64,000 nucleotides of DNA from Clostridiales bacterium (GCA_003538975.1 DPQQ01000007.1:1241-65240), one strand, 5' to 3'. Positions 42,371 to 50,512 are shown, counted from the stretch's first letter. Program-made: numbers and translations. The notes: generated from the sequence alone by a model not told the origin.

Positions 42371-42901
42371 ATGTTTTCGGAACTTGTTTTGAAAAGACAG
42401 AGTACGAGAGAGTACGTCGGCGCGCCGGTTGATAAAGAAACGGTGCTTAAAATTCTCGATACGGCAAGACTCGCGCCGTCTGCCTGCGACGCCCAGCCAT
42501 GGGTGATGCACGCAGTCGTTACGCCCGAAACCGTTTCGAAAATCGCCAAGGCGGTCAACGTTCTCGGAGCTAACGGCTTCGCTAAAAACGCCGGAGCTTT
42601 CGTCGTTATAGAAGAAAAACCGGCGGGTATTCTCGACGGACCGGTAAAGATGACCGCAAGCAAAAAATTTTCGCCATACGATACGGGGATACTCACGGCG
42701 CATATCGTTCTTGCGGCGGAAGATATCGGGGTTAAGTCCTGCATACTCGGAATGTTCGACAAGGACGAAATAATAAAAACGCTCGGTCTCGACAAAAACG
42801 CGAAGATAGCTCTCGTAGTCGCTCTCGGATATTCCGAAGAAAATTATCCGATAAGAAACAAAAACAGAAAACCCGCCGAAAAGACGATAAAGGTTTATTG
42901 A
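42371..42901 (+). CDS. Nitroreductase-family flavoprotein
   Basis: The 176-residue protein begins with the family pattern VLKRQSTREYVGAPVDKETV and has LDTARLAPSACDAQPW (FMN contact), DTGILTAHIVLAAEDIGVKSC and ALGYSEE. These FMN enzymes reduce nitro compounds or quinones with NAD(P)H. A short, single-domain form without ferredoxin part. An AGGAGA site precedes the ATG. The physiological substrate cannot be told. Confidence 0.92.
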   Translation: MFSELVLKRQSTREYVGAPVDKETVLKILDTARLAPSACDAQPWVMHAVVTPETVSKIAKAVNVLGANGFAKNAGAFVVIEEKPAGILDGPVKMTASKKFSPYDTGILTAHIVLAAEDIGVKSCILGMFDKDEIIKTLGLDKNAKIALVVALGYSEENYPIRNKNRKPAEKTIKVY

Positions 42902-42967
42902 AGCGGCAAGGTTCCGTTTTAGGCATTGCGTTTTATAAAAAAGTTAGTTTTAATAGGGGGATAAAAG

Positions 42968-43066
42968 ATGAGTTCGGAAACTTTGGATACTATAATTATA
43001 ATTTGTGCGGTAATAATAGTGGGATGTCTCGGCTATATCATATACAGATTTTTTAAAAAAGACTGA
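42968..43066 (+). CDS. Small single-pass membrane protein, 32 residues
   Basis: ATG at 42968 follows AGGGGG by 7 nt. The product is a single hydrophobic helix (TIIIICAVIIVGCLGYIIY) with a short acidic N-terminus and a basic C-terminus RFFKKD, the shape of many bacterial membrane micro-proteins. It follows the nitroreductase gene by 66 bp and may share its transcript. No homologue recognised. Confidence 0.55.
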   Translation: MSSETLDTIIIICAVIIVGCLGYIIYRFFKKD

Positions 43067-43342
43067 TTTTTTACCGGTATTGCGGCTACTATGGCGTTGT
43101 ATTTAAATGAATATCAGTATTTTCGATTTAAAATTTAAAATATAATATAAACGTTTCGGCAATGTTTTGGCGAAAGTTCCGTTAAAATTAAAAAAGTTAT
43201 AATCGGAATAGTTTATCGTTTTTTTGCCTATAAAACGCGTAAAAAATCTTGTGGTAAAAGAAAAAACGAACCGCAATATTTTGAGCTTATATATATAAAT
43301 AAAAAATATATAATAAAAAAAGTAAAAAAACGGTAAAAAAAC
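43067..43342. other. AT-rich stretch upstream of the rpmG promoter
   Basis: No gene or known RNA recognised; the only long frame (minus strand, 43103-43480) overlaps rpmG and is very Phe/Ile/Lys-rich, as expected of chance frames in AT-rich DNA. Confidence 0.5.
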
Positions 43343-43371
43343 TTGACAACGGTGATTGCATTTGATAAAAT
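43343..43371 (+). promoter_or_regulatory. Promoter of rpmG-secE-nusG
   Basis: TTGACA, 17-bp spacer, TAAAAT. Confidence 0.85.
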
Positions 43372-43427
43372 CAATAAGCACTCCGGAAAAAGGGGTGTAA
43401 TTTTTTGAGAAAATTATAGGTGAAGTT

Positions 43428-43592
43428 ATGGCAACGAAAGGAGCAAGAAGCAAAATAACGCTCGTATGTACGGAATGCAAACAGAGAAATTACGATACTT
43501 TCAAAAACAAAAAGAACGACCCCGACAGAATCGAGATCAAAAAGTATTGCAAATTCTGCCAGAAGCATACCGTCCACAAGGAAGGTAAATAA
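43428..43592 (+). CDS. rpmG: 50S ribosomal protein L33, zinc form
   Basis: The 54-residue protein has the L33 pattern LVCTECKQRNYDTFKNKK and CKFCQKHTVHKE, with two CxxC pairs for zinc. It is too short for simple gene finding but has an AGGTGA site and a clear promoter. It sits in front of secE-nusG, the usual Bacillota order. Confidence 0.96.
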   Translation: MATKGARSKITLVCTECKQRNYDTFKNKKNDPDRIEIKKYCKFCQKHTVHKEGK

Positions 43593-43659
43593 TTAACGTT
43601 TATTTCGTTCCGTGAAGGGCGGACGAACCGACGAATTTATTCCGCCACGAGGTGCAAAA

Positions 43660-43968
43660 ATGGAAAAAGAAAAAAAACTCACGACCGACGCGGTTACGGC
43701 GAATTCTAAGGCCGACGAAATAACCACCGCAGACGAAAAGAAGAAAAAAGCTAATCAGAAAGCCGCTAAAAAGGCGAAAAAGAAAGGCGGTTTCGGTAAA
43801 AAAGTCAAAGACGTATTTTCCGAAATCAAACTTGTTTCGTGGCCGACTTTCGGTAAAGTCGTAAAACAGACGGGTATAGTAATTCTCGTCGTAGTAGCGT
43901 TTTTGGCTTGTATCGCTTTATTCGACTGGCCGTTGAGCGTCCTTCTTAAAACTTTGACGAAAAACTGA
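43660..43968 (+). CDS. secE: Protein translocase subunit SecE
   Basis: From the ATG at 43660 (AGGTGC site) the 102-residue product has a Lys/Ala-rich cytoplasmic extension (1-45), the SecE signature KDVFSEIKLVSWPTFGKVVKQT and one C-terminal membrane helix. SecE clamps SecY in the translocon. It is followed by nusG after 12 bp. Confidence 0.96.
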   Translation: MEKEKKLTTDAVTANSKADEITTADEKKKKANQKAAKKAKKKGGFGKKVKDVFSEIKLVSWPTFGKVVKQTGIVILVVVAFLACIALFDWPLSVLLKTLTKN

Positions 43969-43980
43969 TTAAGGTGAGAT

Positions 43981-44553
43981 ATGGCTATCGAAGACAAGAT
44001 TGAAGAAGCTAAATGGTACGTCATTCACACTTATTCGAGTTACGAAACGATGGTTAAGGACAACCTCGAAAAAATTATCGAAAACAACAATCTTCAGGAT
44101 AAAATTTTCGAGATAGCGATCCCCACCGAAGAAACCATGGAAGAAAAGGCAAACGGCAAGAAGAAAATTTTCGAAAGAAAAAAATTCCCCGCGTACGTCT
44201 TTTTGAAAATGATATTCTCGAACGATCTCTGGTACCTTATCACCAACATAAGAGGCGTTACCGGATTCGTAGGTCCCCAGGGCAGACCGATGCCGCTTAC
44301 CGCGGACGAAGTTATGCGTTTAGGTCTTACCAAAGTCGCGGTCGACGTTGATTTCGAAGTCGGCGACGACGTAACGGTTATGTCCGGTCCGCTCGAATCG
44401 TTCTCCGGTAAAATCGTCGAACTCAACGACCTTACGCAGAAAGCTAAGGTAAACGTCGTTATGTTCGGAAGAAGCACCGAAGTAGAACTCGATTACGTTC
44501 AGATCAAAAAGACTCCGAAGAACGTAGAAGTCGAAGAAAAGACGGAAGAATAA
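43981..44553 (+). CDS. nusG: Transcription termination/antitermination protein NusG
   Basis: The 190-residue protein has the NGN domain (KWYVIHTYSSYETMVKDNL, then FPAYVFLKM and VTGFVGPQGRPMPL) and the KOW domain (VGDDVTVMSGPLESFSGKIVEL). It binds RNA polymerase and affects pausing and coupling to translation. There is an acidic 15-residue tail. AGGTGA precedes the ATG. Followed by rplK with a structured 125-bp gap. Confidence 0.97.
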   Translation: MAIEDKIEEAKWYVIHTYSSYETMVKDNLEKIIENNNLQDKIFEIAIPTEETMEEKANGKKKIFERKKFPAYVFLKMIFSNDLWYLITNIRGVTGFVGPQGRPMPLTADEVMRLGLTKVAVDVDFEVGDDVTVMSGPLESFSGKIVELNDLTQKAKVNVVMFGRSTEVELDYVQIKKTPKNVEVEEKTEE

Positions 44554-44609
44554 ACCATAGAAATACGGTTATAAAATTACGAATTCCGACGCGTAAAAGC
44601 GTCGTTATT

Positions 44610-44672
44610 TAGTGGGAGTAACGCCAAATCCAATTTACCGGCGTTACGTTATTCACCACGGCATGGAGGAAA
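44610..44672 (+). promoter_or_regulatory. L1-binding-like mRNA element before rplK
   Basis: AGTGGGAG (44611-44618), a GTAACGCC/GGCGTTAC stem and GGCATGGAGG (44660-44669) resemble the L1 site in 23S rRNA helices 76-78, which carries AGGTGGGAG and GCATGGAG. The SD of rplK (GGAGG) lies inside the motif, so bound L1 would block translation of rplK and rplA. Identification rests on rRNA mimicry, an inference. Confidence 0.6.
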
Positions 44673-44678
44673 CACATT

Positions 44679-45104
44679 ATGGCAAAGAAAGTTACTGCGA
44701 TTGTCAAATTGCAATTACCCGCAGGCAAGGCGACCCCGGGCCCCCCGGTAGGTTCGACCTTAGGTCCTCACGGTATCAATATTCCCGGTTTCACTAAGGA
44801 ATTCAACGCCAAGACGCAGGATCAGGCAGGACTTATAATCCCGGTCGTTATGACCATTTATCAGGATCGTTCGTTCACGTTCGTATTAAAGACTCCGCCG
44901 GCAGCAGTTCTTATCAAAAAGGCTTGCGGCATTGCGAAGGCTTCGGGCGCACCGAACAAAAATAAGGTTGCCAAGATCACCAGAGCTCAGGTAGAAGAAA
45001 TTGCCAAGACGAAGATGCCTGACATTAACGCTACTACCCTTGAAGCTGCCGCGAGCATGATCGCAGGTACTGCAAGAAGCATGGGCGTAGAAGTCGTAGA
45101 CTAA
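44679..45104 (+). CDS. rplK: 50S ribosomal protein L11
   Basis: The 141-residue protein starts VTAIVKLQLPAGKATPGPPV and continues LGPHGINIPGFTKEFN, KTPPAAVLIKKA and the C-terminal rRNA-binding domain with KMPDINATTLEAA. L11 forms the base of the stalk where GTPase factors bind. Length is exactly typical. Preceded by a putative L1 control element. Confidence 0.98.
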   Translation: MAKKVTAIVKLQLPAGKATPGPPVGSTLGPHGINIPGFTKEFNAKTQDQAGLIIPVVMTIYQDRSFTFVLKTPPAAVLIKKACGIAKASGAPNKNKVAKITRAQVEEIAKTKMPDINATTLEAAASMIAGTARSMGVEVVD

Positions 45105-45109
45105 TTGTT

Positions 45110-45147
45110 TTAGTGGGAGAGCACCGCTCGACAAGACCACATGGAGG
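45110..45147 (+). promoter_or_regulatory. Second L1-binding-like mRNA element before rplA
   Basis: TTTAGTGGGAG (45109-45119) and ACCACATGGAGG (45136-45147) repeat the layout seen before rplK: the same two conserved strands around a shorter loop, with the SD inside. It suggests separate L1 control of its own gene. Confidence 0.6.
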
Positions 45148-45153
45148 ATTTAA

Positions 45154-45843
45154 ATGAAACACGGAAAAAAATATCTTGATAGCGCAAAAACTATCGACAG
45201 AACTAAATTATACGATGCAGGCGAAGCGTTGGATCTCGTAGTAAACGGTTCCAAAGCAAAATTCGACGAAACGGTTGAACTTCACGTCAGACTCGGCGTT
45301 GATCCGAAACAGGCTGACCAGCAGGTCAGAGGCGTTATCGTCCTTCCCAACGGAACTGGCAAAACCGTAAGAGTTTTGGTTCTCGCAAAGGGTGAAAAGG
45401 CTGACATTGCCAAAGAAGCGGGCGCGGATTTCGTAGGCGCCGAAGAAATGGTTCAGAAAATTCAGACCGAAAACTGGTTCGATTACGACGTAATCATCAC
45501 GACTCCCGATATGATGGGCGTTGTTGGACGTATCGGTAAGATCTTAGGACCCAAGGGCTTAATGCCCAACCCCAAGTCCGGTACCGTTACCATGGACGTA
45601 GCCAAGGCTGTCAAAGACGCCAAAGCAGGTAAAGTCGAATACAGACTCGACAAGACCGCAATCATCCACTGCATTATCGGTAAGAAGAGCTTCGGTAAAG
45701 AAAAACTTCTCGAAAACTATGAAGCGCTTATGGACGCGATCATCAAAGCAAAACCCGCTGCGGCTAAAGGTTTGTATGTAAAGAGCGTTGCTCTCGCAAG
45801 CACCATGGGCCCCGGCGTAAGAGTCGTTGCAAGACAGGCTTAA
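45154..45843 (+). CDS. rplA: 50S ribosomal protein L1
   Basis: The 229-residue protein has FDETVELHVRLGVDPKQADQ, VRGVIVLPNGTGK, MMGVVGRIGKILGPKGLMPNPK and YRLDKTAIIHCIIGK, all standard for L1. It binds 23S helices 76-78 at the L1 stalk and, in many bacteria, represses its own mRNA. Standard length. A promoter and leader for rplJ follow. Confidence 0.98.
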   Translation: MKHGKKYLDSAKTIDRTKLYDAGEALDLVVNGSKAKFDETVELHVRLGVDPKQADQQVRGVIVLPNGTGKTVRVLVLAKGEKADIAKEAGADFVGAEEMVQKIQTENWFDYDVIITTPDMMGVVGRIGKILGPKGLMPNPKSGTVTMDVAKAVKDAKAGKVEYRLDKTAIIHCIIGKKSFGKEKLLENYEALMDAIIKAKPAAAKGLYVKSVALASTMGPGVRVVARQA

Positions 45844-45962
45844 CGGCTTACCGGTCGTAAATAAATTCGTATATATTTTATAATATTTAATCATTATATA
45901 ATATATAGACGGATTTATGCTTCGGCGAGAAATTATTATTCCGCCAAAACTGCGATAAACGA

Positions 45963-45991
45963 TTGACAAACGCAAAGTTTGGTTATATAAT
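45963..45991 (+). promoter_or_regulatory. Promoter of rplJ-rplL
   Basis: TTGACA, 17-bp spacer, TATAAT. Confidence 0.88.
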
Positions 45992-45999
45992 TTATTGCG

Positions 46000-46118
46000 T
46001 AAAACGAAATAACCGCAGACAGCAGGTGAACGTAATGTTCTCAATATCCCGCCGAGGTAAACCTTAAGACTTAAAATTTAAGTCCCGTTGTCCTTGGCGT
46101 CAGCGGGACTTTCTTTTT
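46000..46118 (+). promoter_or_regulatory. L10 (rplJ) leader with attenuator
   Basis: Between the promoter and the rplJ start is a 170-nt leader with AGACAGCAGGTGAACGTAA and CCGCCGAGGTAAACC stretches like those of the Bacillota L10 leader, in which L10 (L7/L12)4 binds its own mRNA. A terminator-like hairpin (46081-46110) follows. Confidence 0.75.
46079..46118 (+). terminator. Attenuator hairpin of the L10 leader
   Basis: AGTCCCGTTG pairs with CAGCGGGACT (one wobble) over a 10-nt loop and is followed by a T-rich run (TTCTTTTT). Confidence 0.75.
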
Positions 46119-46191
46119 CGTCCTAAGGGACATAAAATAAAAAACTTAACGGTTTAGTTACTTACGTTAAATAAAACAGGAGGTAAACACA

Positions 46192-46692
46192 GTGTCGGCA
46201 AATATCGAACTTAAAAAAGAAGTCGTTGCTTCCATTTCGGAAAAGATCAAGAATTCCAAATCGGTAGTTCTCGTTCATTTCCACGGACTTACGGTTGCGG
46301 AAGACACCGCTATAAGAAACGAATTCAGAAAAGCGGAAGTAGAATATAAAGTCTACAAGAACACGCTCGTAAGAAAGGCATTCGATCTTCTCGGTATCAA
46401 CAATTTCGACAACGACCTTAACGGACCTACCGCCGTTGCTTTCGGCAATGACGAAACGGGCGCTGCAAAGCAGGTTGTCGAAGCAGCTAAAAAATATGCG
46501 GACAAAGTAAACGTAAAGAGCGGTTATATCGCAGGCGAATACGAAGACGAAGCTGGCGTTAAAAAGTACGCGGCTATTCCCTCGAAACCCGAACTTTACT
46601 CTATGCTTGCCGGAACCCTTTCGAACTTCACGAGAGGACTTGCAGTCGCGATCAAGGCGGTTGCGGACAAACAAGCCGAAGCTCAGGCTTAA
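46192..46692 (+). CDS. rplJ: 50S ribosomal protein L10
   Basis: The 166-residue protein begins at a GTG (46192) behind AGGAGG and has KKEVVASISEKIKNSKSVVL, EVEYKVYKNTLVRKA and GPTAVAFGNDE, as in L10, which anchors the L7/L12 stalk to L11 and rRNA. The C-terminal helix that binds L7/L12 dimers is Ala-rich. Followed by rplL after 47 bp. Confidence 0.97.
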   Translation: MSANIELKKEVVASISEKIKNSKSVVLVHFHGLTVAEDTAIRNEFRKAEVEYKVYKNTLVRKAFDLLGINNFDNDLNGPTAVAFGNDETGAAKQVVEAAKKYADKVNVKSGYIAGEYEDEAGVKKYAAIPSKPELYSMLAGTLSNFTRGLAVAIKAVADKQAEAQA

Positions 46693-46739
46693 TTCGGGCT
46701 GAAATAATTTTAATTTAAGAATTTAAGGAGAACAAAATC

Positions 46740-47108
46740 ATGGCAGATATCAATAAGATGATCGAAGAGATCAAAGGTATGACCGTCGTTGAACTTAACG
46801 ACTTAGTAAAAGCTATCGAAACCGAATTCGGCGTAAGCGCGGCTGCTCCCGTAGCGGTTGCAGGCGTTGCTGCTGCAGCAGCTCCCGCTGAAGAAGAAAA
46901 GACCGAATTCAAAGTAAGCATCAAGAGCGCAGGCGCTAACAAGATCGCAGTTATCAAAGCTGTAAGAGAATTCACCGGCCTCGGACTCGTTGAAGCTAAA
47001 CAGCTCGTTGAAAAACTCGGCGTAATCAAAGAAAACGCTTCCAAGGAAGAAGCGGCTAAGATCGCTGACGCTTTAAAGGCGGCAGGCGCAGAAGCGGCTA
47101 TCGACTAA
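46740..47108 (+). CDS. rplL: 50S ribosomal protein L7/L12
   Basis: The 122-residue protein has an N-terminal dimer helix pair (IEEIKGMTVVELNDLVKAIE), an Ala/Pro hinge (about 36-52) and a C-terminal domain with FKVSIKSAGANKIAVIKAVRE, TGLGLVEAKQLVE. It recruits translation GTPases. The C-terminal lysine-rich KKAV motif (KIAVIKAVRE) is regular. A terminator, not rpoB, follows. Confidence 0.98.
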   Translation: MADINKMIEEIKGMTVVELNDLVKAIETEFGVSAAAPVAVAGVAAAAAPAEEEKTEFKVSIKSAGANKIAVIKAVREFTGLGLVEAKQLVEKLGVIKENASKEEAAKIADALKAAGAEAAID

Positions 47109-47134
47109 TTCGATTATTTAATTTAAGTAACCGT

Positions 47135-47167
47135 AATCCCGCGTGGCATAATAGCCATGCGGGATTT
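47135..47167 (+). terminator. Terminator of rplJ-rplL
   Basis: AATCCCGCGTGGC pairs with GCCATGCGGGATT (one wobble) over ATAATA and ends in TTTTGTTT. Confidence 0.88.
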
Positions 47168-47293
47168 TGTTTACGGTAAAAACCATTAAAACCGAACGCG
47201 ATAAAACGGTGTCGTATTTTGTTATTATCTTGAAAAAATGTCCTTATAAGAGCGATATAAAAGAGTTAAAAACGAAAATAATTTGAATATACG

Positions 47294-47322
47294 TTGACAT
47301 TAGGGTAGTTTTATTATAAAAT
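47294..47322 (+). promoter_or_regulatory. Promoter of the cyclophilin-like lipoprotein gene
   Basis: TTGACA, 17-bp spacer, TAAAAT. Confidence 0.85.
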
Positions 47323-47424
47323 TATTATAGTATTTAAATAACAAAATATTTACGGTAATAAACGGACGGGCGGTTTAAAAATAAAACCTTCCGGCCGGAA
47401 TATATCCTTATACAGGAGAAAGAA

Positions 47425-48387
47425 ATGAAAAAGTTTATCACAAAATTACTCGTTCTCGTAACGGCTGTAGTTTGCTGCTGCTCTTTCGCTGCATGCAAAA
47501 CTACCGAGCCGACTTCCGTAGCTACGGTCAAGGTAACCGTTTATAAGGGCGCAGGCGCAAGCGAAGAAGTAACCTTAAAATTCGACCTTTACAAAAAACT
47601 TGCCCCCAAAAGCGTAGAAAAGATTACAGCCGCAGCCAACAGCGGTTACTATGACAATATGTTTTTCTACGAAGCCGCAACCAAGGCGGGTTCGAGCTTT
47701 ACGGGCGTTAAAGCATTCGGCGAAGTCAAATACGTAAACGGCAAGGTAACTCTTACCGGTGCGGATGAAAACGGCGAAATCGTAGTAGGCAATCAGGACG
47801 TTGAAAACAACCGCTATATTCCCGGAGAATTTGCCAACGGCGGCACCGTAGGTTCCGATAAAGAAGCCAAGATCGGCAGCGTTCTCGTATGGCACTGGGG
47901 CGAAGCGAACGAAAGCGGCACTCTCAGTCAGTCGCAGTTCAATACCGGATACGAATATACTTCCGATTTCGGTATGCTTATGATCCCGACCGTTTCAGGT
48001 CAGTTCAAAGATACCGAAAACGGTTCCACCACCGTTACCGTTGCGGGCGACGTTCAGGACGACTATAAGGACGCATTGAGACTTATTCTCGGCTTAACCG
48101 TAGACAGCGAATCTTACGACAACTACGATTCCGAAAATATGGAAACTTATCATATTTTCTATTCGCTCGAAACCGCTGCGGACGGAACCAAAACGCTTGT
48201 CAAAAAGCTCCTTACCGCCGACGAATACGAAGACCTTACGCAGGAAGATCTCGACAAGATTTATAATCCGCTCGATAAGGATATGGTTATCGCGGGTTAC
48301 GACTATTCCAAGTATCAGGAAAGAACGGTAAAAGCTCCCAAGTATGAATACAGAATCGTTATAAACTCCGTAACCGTAAAGAAATAA
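47425..48387 (+). CDS. Cyclophilin-like lipoprotein, probably lacking prolyl isomerase residues
   Basis: The 320-residue protein has a signal peptide rich in Cys (VVCCCSFAAC) with a lipobox FAAC. Residues about 35-110 match a cyclophilin start: LKFDLYKKLAPKSVEKITAAAN and SGYYDNMFFYEA, corresponding to the LYPDxAPKTVxNFxxLxxxGYYDGxxFHR region. The catalytic Arg of FHR is replaced (FYEA). The remainder has large inserts and an acidic C-terminal part. An envelope chaperone or scaffold role is possible; isomerase activity is doubtful. AGGAGA precedes the ATG and a terminator follows. Confidence 0.78.
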   Translation: MKKFITKLLVLVTAVVCCCSFAACKTTEPTSVATVKVTVYKGAGASEEVTLKFDLYKKLAPKSVEKITAAANSGYYDNMFFYEAATKAGSSFTGVKAFGEVKYVNGKVTLTGADENGEIVVGNQDVENNRYIPGEFANGGTVGSDKEAKIGSVLVWHWGEANESGTLSQSQFNTGYEYTSDFGMLMIPTVSGQFKDTENGSTTVTVAGDVQDDYKDALRLILGLTVDSESYDNYDSENMETYHIFYSLETAADGTKTLVKKLLTADEYEDLTQEDLDKIYNPLDKDMVIAGYDYSKYQERTVKAPKYEYRIVINSVTVKK

Positions 48388-48403
48388 AATTGAATAAAAG
48401 CAT

Positions 48404-48432
48404 AAAAGGCTCGCTTTCTGCGAGCCTTTTTT
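48404..48432 (+). terminator. Terminator of the cyclophilin-like gene
   Basis: AAAAGGCTCGC/GCGAGCCTTTTTT stem with a TTTCT loop. Confidence 0.88.
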
Positions 48433-48512
48433 ACTGTCTCTTAAAAATTTTTTGTATATTAAAGTACTGTTACGGCAATAATTATTCCGTAAAAATCAAA
48501 CGGAGAATTTGT

Positions 48513-48830
48513 ATGAAAACTTCCGGGAATTATATAAAAGACTACTATTTGAACGTGCAGAAAAAAGGAGAGTATCTGAATTGGGACTCGGCTCCCGACG
48601 CTTTCGAGCCGAAAGCGTTTTGCGGGTTAAGGGCGGCGGTGCTCGGCGATAGCGAGTTCCGCTCGGTAAAAAAAGAAATAAACTTTATGATTTACCGTCT
48701 TTTGAAGAACGGAAAGAAAAAGGAAGCCGCGCTTAAAAAGGAGATAGCTGCGTTAAAAACCGAAAACGCAGAATTAAAGCAAAAAATCAGCGACTTGAAC
48801 GGCGAAAACGGCGACTCGCAAATGGCTTAA
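48513..48830 (+). CDS. Hypothetical protein with C-terminal coiled coil
   Basis: From the ATG at 48513 (CGGAGA site) the 105-residue protein has an N-terminal part with Tyr and Trp (YIKDYYLNVQKKGEYLNW), then a predicted helix and a Lys/Glu-Leu heptad coiled coil (about 65-98, ALKKEIAALKTENAELKQKI). No membrane segment. It ends 50 bp before iscS. Function not recognised. Confidence 0.65.
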   Translation: MKTSGNYIKDYYLNVQKKGEYLNWDSAPDAFEPKAFCGLRAAVLGDSEFRSVKKEINFMIYRLLKNGKKKEAALKKEIAALKTENAELKQKISDLNGENGDSQMA

Positions 48831-48844
48831 AAACCGAATAAAAA

Positions 48845-48873
48845 TTGACTACTCGCAAAAAAGCGGATATAAT
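48845..48873 (+). promoter_or_regulatory. Promoter of iscS, giving a leaderless mRNA
   Basis: TTGACT, 17-bp spacer, TATAAT ending at 48873. The iscS ATG begins at 48880, six bases later, so RNA should start at or next to the A of ATG. No SD lies between. Confidence 0.8.
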
Positions 48874-48879
48874 ATAGGT

Positions 48880-50025
48880 ATGAAAGAAATTTACCTTGAC
48901 AATTCCGCAACCACGCCGCTTTCGGAAGAAGTTCTTGCGGCGATGACTCCGTATCTTACGGGGAATTTCGGCAACCCGGACAGTCTTCATTCTTACGGGC
49001 GTTCGGCAGTCAAAGCCGTTGACGAAGCGAGAGATCTTATTGCGGAATGTCTGCATGCGAAATCAAACGAAATATATTTTACGTCGGGAGCGACCGAGAG
49101 TGATAACTGGGCGCTTAAAGGAACGCTCGCCGCGAGTAAAAAGGGCAAGCACGCTCTCGTAAGTTCGATAGAACATCCCGCGCTTATCAAACCCGCAAAC
49201 TATCTTAAAACCCGCGGCTATGATATAGATTTTATTCCCGCCGACAAAAGCGGAATAATAGACGTAGACTTCTTAAAAAGATCCGTCCGGGGCGATACCG
49301 TCATAGTCTGCTGCATGACCGCAAATAACGAAATCGGAACGATTCAGCCGGTGGACGAAGTGGTTAAAGCCGCAAAATCCGTAGGAGCTTACGCCATGAC
49401 GGACGCCGTGCAGGCGGTAGGTGCGCTCGATATATCGGTAGATAAGACCGGGGTGGATATGCTTTCGCTCTCCGCGCATAAGTTTTACGGCCCTAAAGGC
49501 GTTGGGCTTTTATACGTGAAAACGGGAGTGAAAATCGATCCGCTTGTCGAAGGCGGCGAGCAGGAGCGAAAAAAACGCGGCGGCACGACAAACGTCGCGG
49601 GGGTTGTAGGTATGTCGGTTGCTTTAAAAAGAGCGATCGACGACAGAGAAGTCAATTCGGCTAAAATTTTAGCCTTGCGCGAACGCTTTGTAGACGAAGT
49701 TCTGTTTGGCATAAGCGGCGTAAAGTTAAACGGCGACAGAGAAAAAAGGCTGCCGCTCAACGCTGACTTTTCGTTCGAAGGAGTAAACGGCGAAGCTCTT
49801 TTATATAATCTCGATTTGGCGGGGATAGCCGCTTCTAACGGTTCGGCATGTTCTTCCGGTACGGTGGAGCCGTCGCACGTTTTGTCCGCAATAGGACTGA
49901 GCGCAAAAGAAGCTTCGTCTTCCGTACGGTTCACGTTTGGCAAAAACAACACGGCAGAAGAAGTGGATTTCGCCGCAAAAACGCTTAAAACATGCGTAGA
50001 AAGGCTAAGAAATCTGCAAAAATAA
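48880..50025 (+). CDS. iscS: Cysteine desulfurase, IscS/NifS type
   Basis: The 381-residue PLP enzyme begins MKEIYLDNSATTPLSEEV and has TSGATESDNWALKG, IEHPAL, MTANNEIGTIQPV, the PLP lysine in SLSAHKFYGPKG, and the nucleophile loop SNGSACSSGTVEPSHVL (Cys), the IscS/NifS class. It supplies sulfur for Fe-S clusters and tRNA thiolation. No iscU or mnmA is adjacent. It is preceded by a promoter only six bases before the ATG, so the mRNA is probably leaderless. Confidence 0.94.
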   Translation: MKEIYLDNSATTPLSEEVLAAMTPYLTGNFGNPDSLHSYGRSAVKAVDEARDLIAECLHAKSNEIYFTSGATESDNWALKGTLAASKKGKHALVSSIEHPALIKPANYLKTRGYDIDFIPADKSGIIDVDFLKRSVRGDTVIVCCMTANNEIGTIQPVDEVVKAAKSVGAYAMTDAVQAVGALDISVDKTGVDMLSLSAHKFYGPKGVGLLYVKTGVKIDPLVEGGEQERKKRGGTTNVAGVVGMSVALKRAIDDREVNSAKILALRERFVDEVLFGISGVKLNGDREKRLPLNADFSFEGVNGEALLYNLDLAGIAASNGSACSSGTVEPSHVLSAIGLSAKEASSSVRFTFGKNNTAEEVDFAAKTLKTCVERLRNLQK

Positions 50026-50148
50026 AGTTTTTCCTCGCAAAAAAGCGGTAAAAACAACATAAAAACACTGCATAATAAATAAAAATTTACGCATACTGAT
50101 ATTGCCGGGAACCGAAAATAAAGACTGAAAATCCGGCAAAGGGGAAGT

Positions 50149-50316
50149 ATGGAAAGTAAATTTTGTTTAGGGTTAGCCCTCGGGATGCTCGGAGGCGCGC
50201 TTGTAATAGCCAATTCGCAAAAGGCTAAAAAAGCCGTGACCACTGCGCAGAATAAAATTCTCGATAAAATTACCGAACTCAAAAACAAAACTTCGGAACA
50301 ATCGGAGGAAGAATAA
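50149..50316 (+). CDS. Small YtxH-like membrane protein, 55 residues
   Basis: ATG at 50149 follows GGGGAAG. The protein has a short Gly/Ala-rich membrane helix (LGLALGMLGGALVIA) and a basic then acidic helical tail (KAKKAVTTAQNKILDKITEL), similar to small YtxH-type proteins that face the cytoplasm from the membrane. Function unknown. A strong terminator follows 80 bp later. Confidence 0.65.
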   Translation: MESKFCLGLALGMLGGALVIANSQKAKKAVTTAQNKILDKITELKNKTSEQSEEE

Positions 50317-50394
50317 CTTTTCCGAGGCGGTTTTATAAAGATAAAATCATATAAAAGGCAAACCGACTTAAAACAGAATAAATAAGGGAGTTCC

Positions 50395-50433
50395 CTTAAA
50401 AACGTCTCCGCCGTCCGCGGAGACGTTTTTAAG
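50395..50433. terminator. Long palindromic terminator
   Basis: A 17-bp perfect stem (outer CTTAAAAACG, inner TCTCCGC with its complement) over a short CGTCC loop; T5 on both strands, so it may work both ways. Confidence 0.88.
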
Positions 50434-50512
50434 AGTAAGCAAAATCCTTATGAAAAAAAGGAATTAAAACTTAACTTTACGATAATAAAAAACGCGTAAG
50501 CCGAAAAAAATA

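Noticed and set aside
44612..44797. Plus-strand frame of 61 codons at the start of rplK
   Set aside because: It overlaps rplK in another frame and begins inside the L1-like element; not a gene.
48390..48512. Upstream extension of the coiled-coil protein at 48513
   Set aside because: It would be read through the terminator at 48404-48432, and a ribosome site points to 48513.
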